A stretch of 64,000 bases of DNA from Luzula sylvatica (lineage: Eukaryota; Streptophyta; Magnoliopsida; Poales; Juncaceae): the NCBI GenBank assembly GCA_946800325.1, contig OX326960.1, positions 11,568,893-11,632,892 of the forward strand, given 5' to 3'. A program made the position numbers and the translations under genes. The notes beneath the pieces were generated by a model. It was not told where the DNA came from. It made no database searches and saw only the letters and a list, made by a program, of their open reading frames with translations. Below, piece by piece: positions 11,695 to 23,322 of the stretch (its first letter is position 1; each line of letters opens with the position of its first letter).

Positions 11695-12350
11695 GAGATT
11701 ATAAACTATAAACTACATCCATGGACAAGTCTTCCTTCTCCTCCTCGCATGCTCTGTGTACATCCATGCAAGGTCCACCACGTGTTTCTTCATTGATCAA
11801 ACCACAAATCCGCTCAACAACAACAAGTGCCAATCGGCGAATGCTGGATTGGTGAATACGAGGGCATTATCTCGAAGCATCTTCTTGTACCACCTCTTTG
11901 ATCAGACTTTTCCCACGACCCAACATTGTTGAAGAAGAAATTGGCCTATAATTGAAGAACAATAATCAAATTAAGACGTTAGTATCAATATTTCAAAAGA
12001 TTAGGAAACTTAATTCGTGTAGAGAAAAGAAGTATTACCTTGAAGCAACGACTTGTTTCGTCATAGATCAAACCGCTGATCCGCTCAACACCACCGAGTC
12101 ATGCCAATCGGCGAATTTGTGGATTGGTGAATCCATGGGCGTGATCTGGAATCATCTTCTTGTGTTCCACTTTGATCCGACGTTGATGAAGAATAATTAG
12201 GCTGTAATTGAAGAACGATAATCAAATTAAGCTATTAATCGTCGATATTTCAAGAGATAAAGAAACTTGAATTGAGTAAAGGAAGGAAGCCATACCTTGT
12301 GAGAAAGCAAGCCATGGAGAAGGAGAGAATGAAATGAAAACCTGCAGTCC
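11695..12350 (-). pseudogene. Histone H4-derived pseudogene, copy 1
   Basis: Downstream of a TATA box, a short first exon ends at 12296 (CACAAG then GTAT). An intron follows, with acceptor TTACAG at 12202. The H4 module at 12201-12039 encodes, in the H4 frame, GGVERISGLIYDETS-like residues and ends TTCAAG before GTAATA. A second intron and a second module follow (11945 to about 11700). That module retains KKMLRDN and, after frame changes, EERICGL-like, EETRG and YTEHARR segments. These are recognisable H4 parts (family: KVLRDNIQGITKPAIRRLA, KRISGLIYEETRG, YTEHARRKT). Stops and frameshifts exclude a functional histone. Plant H4 genes normally have no coding intron, so the exon-intron modules are odd. 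Only this copy has an ATG in exon 1 (12315). Confidence 0.8.
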
Positions 12351-12379
12351 AAAGTGAGGAAGAAAGTGGTGGGTGGAGG

Positions 12380-12486
12380 TTATTTATGGAGGAGATGGAT
12401 TCGGTGGATCAATATGAACCGTTGGATTGCAAGTAATTAGACGGACGAGATTGACAAGGAGAAGTTATGCGGATGGATGACTGTGC
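12380..12486 (-). promoter_or_regulatory. H4-type promoter of copy 1
   Basis: A TATA box (CCATAAATAA, minus strand) lies at 12380-12389. TCCAACGGTT lies at 12417-12427. A worn type I-like histone element (GCACAGTCATCCATCCGC, minus) lies at 12469-12486. Order and spacing match the promoters of the other H4 copies. Confidence 0.55.
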
Positions 12487-12489
12487 GAG

Positions 12490-14660
12490 AGGTGGGACTG
12501 GGATTGAGGGAAGTTATTATTAGTTTGTTGCCTAATTATGATTTATGAACAACAACGGATTATTGAATTTAAGGATGCCTTTGATGATACAATTATTAAC
12601 ATATTAATGCATTAATGCTGTCATGCGTTTGTTGCTTGCTATTTACTATTCCTACGTAAGTAAATAAATGTTTGATCAAATTATTAAGATAATAGTTGTA
12701 TTAATGTCATCATATTATTAGTACTCGTTTATAAAAAATCATGGATATATAAATATATTAGTACACTAATCTCGATGAATAATATATGATGGATAACTTA
12801 ATTTTTGCGAAAAAATAACAACAAAAATTATATTAGTTTTGTTCACAATTATTCATTCGTGCAATATTTTTAATTGAAAATAATATCAAATTTAATCCAG
12901 CAAAAACATAATTAACAATTATTTAACTTTATGTAGTATTTTCAAATTAAAAGACCGTGTCCGTCCGTCCGAGTAGCGCCTAGCGATTTCTGTAACATTG
13001 CTCGAGACGTGACGAGACAATGCCAGGCCTCCCGACAGATCAGATAATCGTCGTCGCTCAGCCTCGAAAACCATCCACCTCTCAAGCAACTATCCTCGAA
13101 AGTCATCCATAACAATCGAACGGCTCTCGTTACTAGCCTCAGAAACCCTGTATCTTTTTTTCAGTATGATTCTTTAGCGAATGACGTTTGACATACGAAT
13201 AATGATGTAGGACTCAAATGATATTCATAATTTTTGTAATTGCAAAATACTCGAATGATGCATGTTTTATTTGATGTAGTTAATATAAGAAATTGTTTTC
13301 AAATTACTTTTTTTTAATGGTAATAAATGAGGGTCCCTTTTGAAAATAGATCTCGAGGTCTTTTAGAACTTAGGACCGACCCTGTATTAATACATGCGGT
13401 ATACATTTCAGTTTTCATATTTCTCTATATATCATGTTGGATATATTTTAAATGTACATTAGCAATTTTATATATTTTTTTGTAATTTACTTTATAATGA
13501 AAAAGAATCTATTATTATTATAACTGCAAAATGTTGCACTGCTATTATCATTTTGTAAAGTATGTTAATATTATCACCACAAAAAAGTTCATCGTGAATT
13601 TTTATAATTTACATTATGATGAATATTTTATAATTTACATTATCTTTCGCTAAACCCAATTTACTACCGGAAAAATCCAAAATGGCACGTTGTTTGCAAT
13701 ATTAATCATCCCATAAACTATTTTTTTCTTATATTCAACTATTTAGCTATATGTATGATTCTTTTATTTCGGTTTGAAATTTAATACTTTATTTTTAAAG
13801 TTTTTAAATTCAAAATTATTCGATAAACATCACTAAAGTAGTCCTAGTTGTTTCAATATATTATATTATATTGTTTTTTATTATATTATATTATATTATA
13901 TTATATTATATTATGTTATGTTATGTTATGTCATGTCATGTTTTGTTATATTATATAACTTTATATTATAATATATAATATTATGTTGTATTATTATGTT
14001 ATGTTATACTGTTTTATATTATATTATTTTATTTTTGTTATATTACATTGTATTACATTGTTATATATTATATTATTTTAGTTTATATTATTTTATATTA
14101 TATTATTATATTATATAAATTATAAAAGAATATATTTTGTATGATATAACAATTATATTATATTATGTAATATTAGATTACATGGATAAGGAAATACAAA
14201 GAATGAAATACCAAAGTTTGAGATGGATGACAAAATACATGGATAAAAAGTCTAAAATACAATACATCATAAAATCAAACAAAATTTTAATAAAATAACA
14301 TCATCGTATCGTATATTATTTGATGGGATCCTAATGGGCTGAATGAGAGTAATGAATCGTGACGATAATGGCATGTTTGATTTTAATAAAATAACATGTC
14401 ATTAACCAGCCACGTAAATACTCTACTTTTGTGTTTGATTTTGATAACCATAATGGCATGTTTGGTTGGACCCTAAAAATTATTTTTTTCAATTTTTCAA
14501 TTCAATTAACATCATCGTATCGTATTACAATTTACAACTAGTACTATAACACAGCCATTGTGTTTTACAATTTACATCATTGTATTTTAAAAAATTAACA
14601 CCGAAACCAATTTTCATGACATAAACCATGAAATAAACAAATTACAAAATAAAAATGTTG
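12490..14660. other. Intergenic AT-rich DNA
   Basis: No gene is seen. A less AT-rich patch at 12955-13160 is unique in the window and unrecognised. A TTATA-type low-complexity run lies at about 13855-14110. From 14320 the sequence matches the flank at 34460-34800. Confidence 0.5.
13855..14110. repeat. Low-complexity TTATA/TTATG repeat
   Basis: Tandem and degenerate copies of TTATA drift into TTATG and back to TTATA. This is a simple-sequence expansion in AT-rich DNA. Confidence 0.8.
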
Positions 14661-16220
14661 ACGTAATTCAATTTCTTGTATTATTTTAAAAGAGAAAAAT
14701 ATAATCATAAATATTTACAACAAGATATTCCTATATGGGACAATTGAATAAATAATCCCTCAACTAAAACATCCATTAGAACCTGTACAGTAGCATCATA
14801 TCATCATTTTCATTTTAACCATTAAATAATGATACGTAAAAAAATTTAAGTCATTGATTTTACGACATGTTTTCGGCATTATTAGAAAATCACACCCTAC
14901 ATGAATAACCATGACTATTATTATTGGTTATCTTCATGTTATTAGATTAAGTGTATTCGTTTGTTTATCATTTTCATTTTACATTATACTCAAAAAATAA
15001 TATATAATATTATAAATCATACAATATATATTAATATTATTTGTAGAACTTCAGTTTTAAATCCATCAAATATATTTGTTTCAATTTTCTGTTTATCTTG
15101 ACATCCATAATTACATAATTCATATATACCGATTTTCCTTATTTCAATTTGTAAGACATTATGTTAGAAAATACAATGCAAAAAATACATATTTGCATAA
15201 TAAAATTTCAAGTACTATGATATATTTTTAAAACATTATAACTATATGAATCACATATAATACTAAGTAGGTTATATTGTGTTTTTGTTTTTTCATAAAA
15301 TTAAGTTATATCCAAAACATTATTATACAACGACCCCAATAAATTAATAATTTTATGCAAAAAGTACATATTTTTTTGTTATCATATTATAAAATAATTA
15401 TAAAACATATATACACTCATTGATACATGAGTTCAAATAATTTATTTTGAGATGATATTTTCTTCATTACCGTACAAATATTTATGCACTTCAATAGTCT
15501 TATTAAAACTGGATCGGACTGCGTGGTCGGACCGGAAAAAATCGGATAGGAAGGACATGACCTATTTCCGATTCGGTTCGTTTACAATACAACATTTACA
15601 ATTAAACCGGTAAAAATCATTGAACCGGCCGGTTTTTTGTAAAAGACCGTGAACCGGATTGATATAAAAAAACTGGTCAATTTTTTCTTTCTCCTGATGA
15701 AGTTACCAAAGTTATTTTTTTCATTTTTTTTTTCTTCTCATCTCTGCAATGTAAATTAATCTTGTCTTTTTTGTTATGAAAATATTTTATTTATTATGGA
15801 AACTAAATCAGAAAATTGGAAATACAAATTAATTATAATGATTTATTGCAAATTGTCACGATATTTCTTCGCTTTAAACAATCAAGTGAATATTTTGATA
15901 AATCATCAAATGATATTATATTTCTTATATATAACTTTATACTATATTTATTTTTTATGCTTTCAAATATTTTTTCTTTTGATAATAATGCAGAAGTCTC
16001 ATATGTCCTCCATCCATTGATGTCAATGAGAATCGAATCCACAACCTCTCACAAGTCACAATATATGTTTTTTGTGTGACACACTCCACCAACTAGACTA
16101 TAGACCCATTGATTCTAAAAAAGACAGAAGTTTATTTAAAAATCCTTATACATAGCATAAGTTTCAGCTAAATAGCAACAAAATACAAAACAAGAATTAC
16201 AAATATAATCCGAAGCTAAT
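14661..16220. other. Backbone block with H4 3' flank, no gene
   Basis: Positions 14668-15490 repeat 1-628 plus 9225-9480 and preserve the uninterrupted copia target near 15255. A GGATCGGACTGCG...CCGGTTTTTT stretch at about 15500-15665 looks like a worn MITE. The ORFs at 15796-16079 are AT-rich and not convincing. Confidence 0.5.
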
Positions 16221-16440
16221 CAATTTACTGTAACTAAATTATTTTCTTTTAGAATATTTGGCCAACTTCGAGCCAAATGTTCAAATTCCTTGGTTCTCAT
16301 TATTTCTTCGTGATTATTAGGAGAGGATGCCACAAATTTGAAGCACGGAGTTTTAAGTTGAGGGTGGTTGTATTGCTCGTCCAAGGTTAAAATTGTTGCC
16401 GAGTTCTTCACTTCGATGATCCGTGACGAGTTCATTTCAC
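16221..16440 (-). pseudogene. BTB/POZ-MATH (BPM)-like C-terminal fragment
   Basis: A minus-strand reading of about 70 residues contains SATILTLDEQ, LKTPCFKFVASSPNN and EFEHLARSWPNILKE. This resembles the segment after the BTB domain in plant BPM proteins, which are CUL3 ubiquitin-ligase adaptors, where A-LALAEQ, LK--C-KF-ASP and FEHL--SCPS-LKEL are characteristic. No MATH or BTB domain is found upstream, so this is an orphan fragment. A shorter relative at 41018-41168 preserves NILKELA. Family assignment is from memory of the motif and needs a search. Confidence 0.6.
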
Positions 16441-17310
16441 ACTCATTAAACCAAATAAATGAGCTTAAAATTCCTTTGGACAACATACCACATCTTTTCA
16501 CACACCAAACTCTGAATATATCCTACCATATTTTCTAACTCTAAATCATTTAATATATCATGAAACACCAAACCCTCCAACGAAAGTAATATATATTTGG
16601 ACAACAATACAAGAAAAGAAGGGTTCAAAATATTAATTGCATCAAACGGTTTGAAACAGAGTAGATGTTCGAAATATTTGGCCAATGAACGAGTCAAAGA
16701 ATGTTTGAAACTTGATAGAGGGTAAATACAAGAAATTCAATTAAATCAAAATTTAATTTTGAAATTTATTGATTTCATGATGGTGTTATTTTTTTAGAAC
16801 GATGCTGCTTGCCTTTGGATGCCATGCTTGGAATATTTCCTAAATCTCCAGAGCTGAATTTTATTTTTGGTTCAATTGATTTAGAAATGTAAATCAGCAA
16901 GTTGAGCATAACAAAGAGAGGGCAATACCTAAAAGAGCTAAAATTTCTTGCAAAATTCTTATACATAGCAATAAGTTAGATGTGTGTCGTGATAAATTCA
17001 TTTTGCAAATAGGTATTTTGGATACGGTTATAATCAATTGATTAACTTCAGATTATTCTTTCAATTCTGTGTTTTTAGCATTTTGATGCTGAAACCGGCC
17101 AACCCTCTTATGCATAAGAATTTTGCAATATCTTTGACCTTTTATAGGTATTGTGGTATATTGATTATATCTATTATGCTAATCTGGATTGTTTAACCTC
17201 TCTAAATCAATAGAATATAATGAGACTAGCTCTAGAGATTCAAAGTAATTTTCAAGACATAAACAAATAGCAAAACTAAATTTTCATTAAATCAATTTCT
17301 TCTGTTGTAT
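16441..17310. other. Repeated backbone, related to 36140-36920
   Basis: No gene is established. A minus-strand stretch reading SSGDLGNIPSMASKGKQH is also found near 36420-36500 with small changes. It may be an unrecognised exon relic. Confidence 0.4.
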
Positions 17311-17316
17311 TCAACG

Positions 17317-17552
17317 TTGTAACGGAGTATATTCCGTTATAACGAGAATTAAATTCAATCTGAAGTGAAGTCCCAGTATGATGTCTGTTGCAACGGACTT
17401 GTTAGTGCGTTGCAACGAACCTCTTAACACAGAGTTCCGTTATAACGGACAAATGTTCCGTTGTAACGGACTGTGTAACAATTCGAATATAACAGCCGTA
17501 ACGAATAGTTTCACTTATGGTCCGTTATAACGGACATTCAGTCCGTTGTAAC
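17317..17552. repeat. CCGTTRYAACGG palindrome array, LTR remnant
   Basis: About nine copies of the palindrome, several mutated (for example GCGTTGCAACGAAC), lie immediately upstream of the LTR TATA box. They correspond to the array at 29628-30165 in the solo LTR. Confidence 0.85.
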
Positions 17553-17589
17553 GGACTATGCAGAAAATACAAATTCTGGGAAGGGTCTA

Positions 17590-17605
17590 TGTGTTCTATA
17601 AATAG
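17590..17605 (+). promoter_or_regulatory. TATA box of the LTR remnant
   Basis: GTTCTATAAATAGAAC lies just 3' of the palindrome array and is followed by a pyrimidine-rich stretch. The solo LTR has the same arrangement on the minus strand near 29578-29595. Confidence 0.6.
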
Positions 17606-17673
17606 AACTCTTCCCTCATTCTCTCTCCTAACTTTGATTATCTTATTTCTACAATCAAAAGAGAGAACTATTG

Positions 17674-19780
17674 GGACAATTAATGAGGCAGGGACTACAT
17701 GGAATCCCCACTCTATACCTCTTTCATCACTTTCGCCTTCAGATGCTTCTACCCTCGTAGCTCCCATTCTGGAAAAAGAAATTTTCGATACGATACTTCA
17801 AATACAAAGAGGAAAGTCCGCGGGTCCGGACGGCCTAAGCATAGAATTCATTAAAGAAATGTGGGAAACCATGAAACAAGATCTACTAAAAGTGTTTAAA
17901 GGTTTTGAGGATGGGACTTTAGACGTGAGTCCTATCAACAAAGCGGCAATTACACTCATCCCTAAAAAGGAGGGAGCTAGCAAGCTAGAGGATTTTCGAC
18001 CGATTAGTGTTATATCGGTTCCTATAAAATAATAACGAAAATACTTGCAACAAGATTGCAAAACGTGATCCCTCCTTTAATATCAAACAAGCAAACGGCT
18101 TTTGTCAATAAGAGGTCCATTGTGGACTCATATGCAACAGCAAGAGAACTTTTAAATTACTTCCATAAAAAGAAAATTCCCTCCGTCCTTATAAAAATTG
18201 ATTTCCAAAAAGCTTTCGATAATATATCATGGTCCTTTCTTTATAACATCCTTGAGACTAGAGGCTTTCCCGTTAAGTGGTGTACATGGATTAAAGCTCT
18301 ACTCTCATCCTCCTCGTCTACAATCAAAATAAATGGCAAACTCTCGCCTTATTTCTTTCACAAGAGGGGTCTAAGGCAAGGAGACCCTCTCTCTCCGCTC
18401 TTGTTTAATATTGCCGTAGATTTCCTACAAGACATTATTAGAACCATCGATCCGCTCTTCAAAAAAGTCTCCAACTTCCCAATACTACAATATGCGGACG
18501 ATACTCTAATATTCTTAGAGCCTCATCCGGACAATTTGAAAATAATTTCCACCGTCTTAGAGATTTTCACAGAAATTACGGGATTACCAATCAATCAAGG
18601 AAAATCCACTTTTTCTCCGATTAGCATTCCTACCGATCTTGAAAATGTGGTCAAGACACTATTGAAGTTTCCTATGAAAGAATTCCCGCTCAATTACCTT
18701 GGCATACCACTCTCTATACGAAAACCGAATAAATTACTATTCATGCCCCTAATTGAGAAAGTACAAAGACAAATGGCCTCTTGGAAAGGAAAACTTTTAT
18801 CGACGGGAGGTCGTTTAACTCTTGTTAAGGCCACTTTAAACGCGATTCCTATCTATCTAATGCAATGTATCAAGCTCCCGGTGTGGGTCATTAAAGAGAT
18901 TGAAAAACTCATACGTGCTTTCTTATGGTCCGGTAAAGAAACTAACCAAAAAGGAAAAAATCTTGTAAATTGGGAGACGGTTTGTCTCCCGAAAGAAAAT
19001 GGGGGGCTCGGCATATTGCATTTACCCTCCATGAATGACGCAATGCTCCAAAAATTTCTTTGGAAACTAGATACCGACCCGACCAATCTTTGGTCGGAAT
19101 ATATGTCTACTCTATATGGGATTGATGGATCTGATCGACTAGAGGAAGTATCGGTGGCAAGGCTATCGGGTTTTCTAAAAGACATACTCGGGCTACTATC
19201 ACGATACAAAGTGTCGACGACGAAGGACGAAGCCAATCACACACTCTGGCGCTGGAACAACTCTGGACAATACACGTCCAAATCGGCCTATACATTTTTG
19301 AGAAATCCGGGGATAAGAAGCGAATGGCACAACTTAATTTGGAAGACTCGCGCACCGCTTAAAGTTAAATTTTTTCATTGGATAGCCTCGCATAACAAAC
19401 TAAATACGGCAGATATCCTCGCAAAAAAAGGGTGGCCGAGCACGCCAATTTGCGTATTGTGCCAGCGACATAACGAGACGCGTGACCACCTACTAGCACA
19501 CTGCTCTTTCACAACGGCAGTCAGGAAAAATATTGCGGCAATACTGGGAGTACAGCTAACCTATAACCCACGAGGCGATTTGTTTGATGATTGGCGCAAT
19601 GCGACTATGACAATAGCAAAAGATAAAAAGAGAATATACGACACCATGTGGATGGCGATCAATTGGGCGATATGGAGGGAGCGCAATGGCCGAATCTTTC
19701 GAAAGAAGAAAACATCTCCGAAGCACCTAGCCAACAAGGCCATTGAGGACGTGCTACTATGGCATAATCTGAAGAGTTAA
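17674..19780 (+). pseudogene. LINE reverse transcriptase, truncated and frameshifted
   Basis: The first part (17674 to about 18022) reads RGKSAGPDGL, AAITLIPKK and FRPISV. The frame is then lost by one base in the CCTATAAAATAA stretch near 18020-18023 and resumes as YKIITKILATRLQ. The longer part, to the stop at 19778-19780, contains KIDFQKAFDNISW, LRQGDPLSPLLF and the YADD catalytic box. A zinc-finger-like RVT segment follows (CVLCQRHNETRDHLLAHC). No RNase H domain is seen. This is the normal C-terminal half of a plant L1 ORF2. The 5' truncation and frameshift make it non-functional. Upstream, the frame is open into the LTR, giving an accidental fusion ORF from 17517. Confidence 0.93.
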
Positions 19781-19933
19781 AGGACAATTGAAGCTACTAT
19801 TCCTTGATGTTTTTTATTATTCAACTGTCATTTTAATCTTCCAATTTGATTGTATATGTAACTATCCTTTTATTTTTAATACAAAATACCTGAAGGAATA
19901 GCATTTGCTATCTTTCCCTTCAAAAAAAAAAAA
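17674..19933 (+). mobile_element. 5'-truncated L1-type LINE
   Basis: The non-LTR retrotransposon starts abruptly within the reverse-transcriptase region and ends in a poly(A) run at 19922-19933. It is flanked by a 13-bp target duplication with one mismatch: GAGAGAACTATTG (17661-17673) and GAGAGAATTATTG (19934-19946). ORF1, the endonuclease and the N-terminal RT are absent. The solo LTR carries the matching uninterrupted site. Confidence 0.92.
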
Positions 19934-20166
19934 GAGAGAATTATTGCAAAACCCTTTGAGCTCATAATCATCTAAACATTCTTAGAGATTATTTTCTTCT
20001 CTTCCACCGTCAAATACGATGCCCAACTTGCGTGACCGATCACGTTTAGTTCGTATTAGATATTGTAATAGAATAGTACCAAGAGTGTAAAACCCGCTAT
20101 AGATTGATAGAAATACGTGTAAATCAATCTAGGCAAAACCTTGTAAGAGTGATTCGGGAATTCAAT

Positions 20167-20740
20167 ACGTGTAAATCACATGATTTTGATGAACTCCCAT
20201 TATGAATGAATGCTTTATTTTCTTTTTTCGGAGTGTATGGCTCTAAAAGCATGATTGGCGCAGGACATTTCGTAAGATTATTGTTAGATCATAATTAAAG
20301 TTTTTTATTTTTATTAATTATGAACTTAATCTAGATATTAACTCAAATTTTGTTTTATTCTCAGTTTTGTACAATTTATTTAGTGTCACGTTATCACAAG
20401 TATCTCATTCATCAAATTTTATTTTATTTTCAGTTGTGATCTGATCTTCCTTGTGTTGTTTAGAATTCAAGTTTCTTCTCTCTTTTTTTCAAAATCTAAA
20501 TTTTGTGTAATGTAAACTAGATAAAGATTGATTATTTTATAATTAAAGTTCTCTTTGAAGAACAAAATGAGACCATATTTAGAGATTCAAAGCAATTTCC
20601 AAGACATTAATCATGAAATTAATAAATTACAAATTCTATTTCTTGTATTGCGTCAAAAGAGAATAATATTTACGCATACTGAATAAAGATTCCTTCTACT
20701 AAAGTATACATTAGAGTCAGATTTCATGATCCCTCCTTGT
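20167..20740. other. AT-rich flank, no gene
   Basis: The sequence resembles the backbone near 24510-24760 (GCATGATTGG phrases). The 3' flank of H4 copy 2 begins at about 20560. Confidence 0.45.
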
Positions 20741-20744
20741 AGCA

Positions 20745-21405
20745 TAAACTAAAGAGAATATTATTTACGCAACAGCATCTCTAATCACATTCTCAAGAAA
20801 TACCTCCAGAAAAAACTGCTGATCGGCTCAACACCACCACATCCAATCGTCGAATTGTTGGATTGGCGAATCCATGACCATCTTCATCCGCTTAACATCA
20901 AAGCATTTTTATCACCTTCTCAACAAATATCTTGAAGCCATGGGCGTTATCTCAAAACATCTTCTTGTGCCACCTCTTTGATCCGACTTTTCCATTAGCC
21001 TGTAATTCAAGAACCATAATCAAATTGAGGTGTTTGTTAGTCGATATTTCAAAAGATTAAAAACTTAATTTGAGTAAAGAAACGAAGTAATACCTTGTGA
21101 GAAAAGACACCTCTGGTCCCTCGCCTTTTGCCAATCATAATATTGCTGCCATGGAGAATCCGTGGACATCATCTCAAAGCACCTTCATGTGCCTCTTTAA
21201 TCCGCCTTTTTCAAACGATCCGACATTGTCAAAGAAGAAATGAGCCTGTAATTGAAGAACAACAATCAAATCAAGCAGTGAATCGACATTTCAAACGCTA
21301 AAGATTGTTAATTTGACTAAAGAAAAGAAGAAAAATACCTTGTGAGAGAAAGCAAGCGAGGGAGAGAGAGAGGGAATGAAAAGAAAACCTGCAGTCCAAA
21401 GTGAC
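20745..21405 (-). pseudogene. Histone H4-derived pseudogene, copy 2
   Basis: The layout is as in the other copies: a non-coding exon 1 ending CTCACAAG before GTATTT, an intron, then H4 modules beginning GCTCATTTCTTCTTTGACAA with an ATGTCGGATCG start resembling the H4 ATG. The distal part (about 20770-20800) reads VFLENVIRDAVA in the H4 frame, the family's [17 protein letters not shown] segment. Middle modules are scrambled by deletions, with GFTNP- and QQL-like relics. No intact reading frame remains. Confidence 0.75.
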
Positions 21406-21426
21406 GATGGAGGTGCTGGAAGGGAG

Positions 21427-21509
21427 TTATTTATGGAGGAGATGGGTTGGGTTGATGAATATGAACCGTTGGATTAAAAGAGAGAAGTTATGCGGATGAT
21501 GACGTGTGG
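21427..21509 (-). promoter_or_regulatory. H4-type promoter of copy 2
   Basis: The TATA box is at 21427-21436. AATCCAACGGTTCAT lies at about 21461-21475. A near type I histone element, CCACACGTCATCATCCGC on the minus strand, lies at 21492-21509 and keeps the ACGTCA hexamer. Confidence 0.6.
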
Positions 21510-22262
21510 AGAAATGGTATCGTGGGAAGTTTGTGTTGGACCCTAATGATTCAATGAATTATCTGCCTGAATGAGAGCTTTTGGGCTCAATAGATATGAT
21601 TTGATTTGATTGGATATAACAAAGAGACCAAAAAAAATGCCAAACTGAATACTCAAAAGTTTTTGGTTTGATTGGAAAGTAAAAATGAAATTGATATCTT
21701 GATTTTTCTATTATGTTTATTTGTTTTTTTTGTTGGGACTCAAATCAAGTTTAAAAAATAACATGAATTAAAACTCAATTTCCGAGATATACAAACATTG
21801 AAACACCAAACCTTCCAATAGAACCCATACAAAAAATATCATAGAAGGCAAGGGTTGAAAATATTCGAAGATTGAGATGAATTTAAACGGTTTGAAACAA
21901 AATAGAGTAGCCAATGAACGAGTCAAAGAATGTTGAAAACTTTAAAAGGGGTAAATACAAAAGAGTTAATTAAATCCAAATTTAATTTTGTAATTTCATG
22001 ATTATTTTATTTTTCTAATACAATGCTTGATTTTGGCTGCTTTGTTGAAAATGTTCTTTTGAATCTCTAGAGGTAGTTAAACCAGCCAGTTCAGCAGTAT
22101 ATAGAGACCAAAATATCTAAAAAAAGATAAAAATTTATTGAAAAATCCTTATAGCATAAGTTTCACCTAAATAGCAACAAAATACAAAAACAAGAATTAC
22201 AAATATAATCCGAAGCTAATCAATTTATTGTAACTAAATTATCCGAAACTGTATTTCTTTCA
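21510..22262. other. Backbone flank, no intact gene
   Basis: Phrases at 21840-21960 (AAACGGTTTGAAAC, CGAGTCAAAGAATG) recur in other blocks. Positions 22130-22245 match the flank of the BPM-like fragment at 16130-16240. A run of about 20 bases ending CTGTATTTCTTTCA (22243-22263) equals the end of the copia LTR and may be a tiny LTR relic. Confidence 0.45.
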
Positions 22263-22263
22263 T

Positions 22264-22625
22264 AAAGATGTATCAAGAATAGACCTTGAGGAGTATTTTT
22301 GATAATGATTCTTAAGTTCTGATTTTTGGCGGAAGAATGAGGGAATTTCTTGAAGGATTTTGAGGGCATTGGCCTTTAGACTCGTGATATCATGTAGAAA
22401 TTATTAACAGTATTTTATTGTAAAAAATTTGTTTTTATTTTCATTAAGTAATCAACTAATTACAGGCTCTTATATATATAGAGCTTAAGTCTAACGGTAA
22501 CTAACAACAGTTATAATCTCAGCCGTCTGATCTAACAACCTCTTCATCAGACGGTTGAGTTAAAGACTCATTCCTAAATACTTATCACTAAAGCCCATTA
22601 ATTATTACATATACTAAAGCCCATT
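22264..22625 (-). mobile_element. Truncated copia element: LTR part plus PBS
   Basis: On the minus strand an LTR-like stretch (about 22625-22393) contains a TATA run (CTCTATATATATAAGAGCC) and ends TTTCTACA. It is followed by TGATATCACGAG (22392-22381), a worn copy of the Met-tRNA PBS TGGTATCAGAGC. The leader (22380-22264) then breaks off. No coding part remains. Confidence 0.5.
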
Positions 22626-22667
22626 AATAAGATAGTGCTCGCGCTACGGGTGAGAATACTAATTATA

Positions 22668-23322
22668 CTAGGAAAATATCCCGCGCTTCGCTGCGGGATA
22701 TATTATTTGATAAGAAATAATATAATAAGCAAAAGTAATTATTTGATAAGAAATAAAAGAGGCAGCTTGGTACCAATCAAAAATATTATAATAAGCACAA
22801 AAAAAACGCAGCTTGGTACCAATCAAAACTGTTATAATAAGCAAAAAAAAATAAAAATATCAGCTCAGGCTAACAAAAAGTATTTGTGTGAATAATATTT
22901 TGTTAACAGTAAAATTATAGTATACAAATTATATTTTTTAATACGATAAAAAATTCAAATATTTTATTTAGAACACAAGACATATGTCAATTATATTTAT
23001 TAATACGATGAAAAATTCAAATATTTTATTTAGAACACAAGACATATGTCAATTATATTTATTAATACGATGAAAAATTCAAATATTTTATTTAGAACAC
23101 AAGATATATGTCAATTATATTTATTAATACGATAAAAAATTCAAATATTTTATTTAGAACACAACACATATGTCAAATAAAATAAAATTAAAAAAAAAAA
23201 AAACGATGAACAGTACCCGCGATGAACAGTAACCGCACCGAAGTGAACAATACCGAGTGAACAGTATCGATGATGTGGCCTCATCATATCTCTTGTATTC
23301 AAAAATTAATGGGAGGGGGGAA
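22668..23322 (-). mobile_element. Helitron-like non-autonomous element
   Basis: Read on the minus strand, the right-hand terminus is a GC-rich hairpin (ATCCCGCAGCGAAGCGCGGGAT at 22678-22699), then ATTTTC, then CTAG, with a host T next. That is the Helitron 3' signature. The related block at 41420-41450 lacks the segment. The 5' end near 23322 reads TTCCCCCC rather than the canonical TC after a host A, so that end is uncertain. Confidence 0.55.
22919..23176. repeat. 62-bp tandem repeat, about four copies
   Basis: Units containing TATTAATACGATGAAAAATT and ATTTAGAACACAAGACATAT recur at exactly 62-base steps (phase points 22981, 23043, 23105, 23167). They lie inside the Helitron-like element. 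Confidence 0.9.

Larger units (their letters stand above)
17311..20166 (+). repeat. LTR remnant split by a LINE
   Basis: Two pieces (17311-17673 and 19947-20166) are collinear with the reverse complement of the solo LTR at 29018-30493. The left piece carries CCGTTRYAACGG palindromes, then a TATA box (CTATAAATAGAAC near 17597) and CTCATTCTCTCTCC. The right piece carries CAACTTGCGTGACCGATCAC and TGTAAATCAATCTAGGCAAA. Both ends of the LTR are worn away. The LINE separates the two pieces. Confidence 0.8.

Noticed and set aside
15500..15665. MITE with CCGGTT-rich ends
   Set aside because: Inverted phrases are suggestive but no termini or target duplication could be fixed, so it was only mentioned in the block entry.
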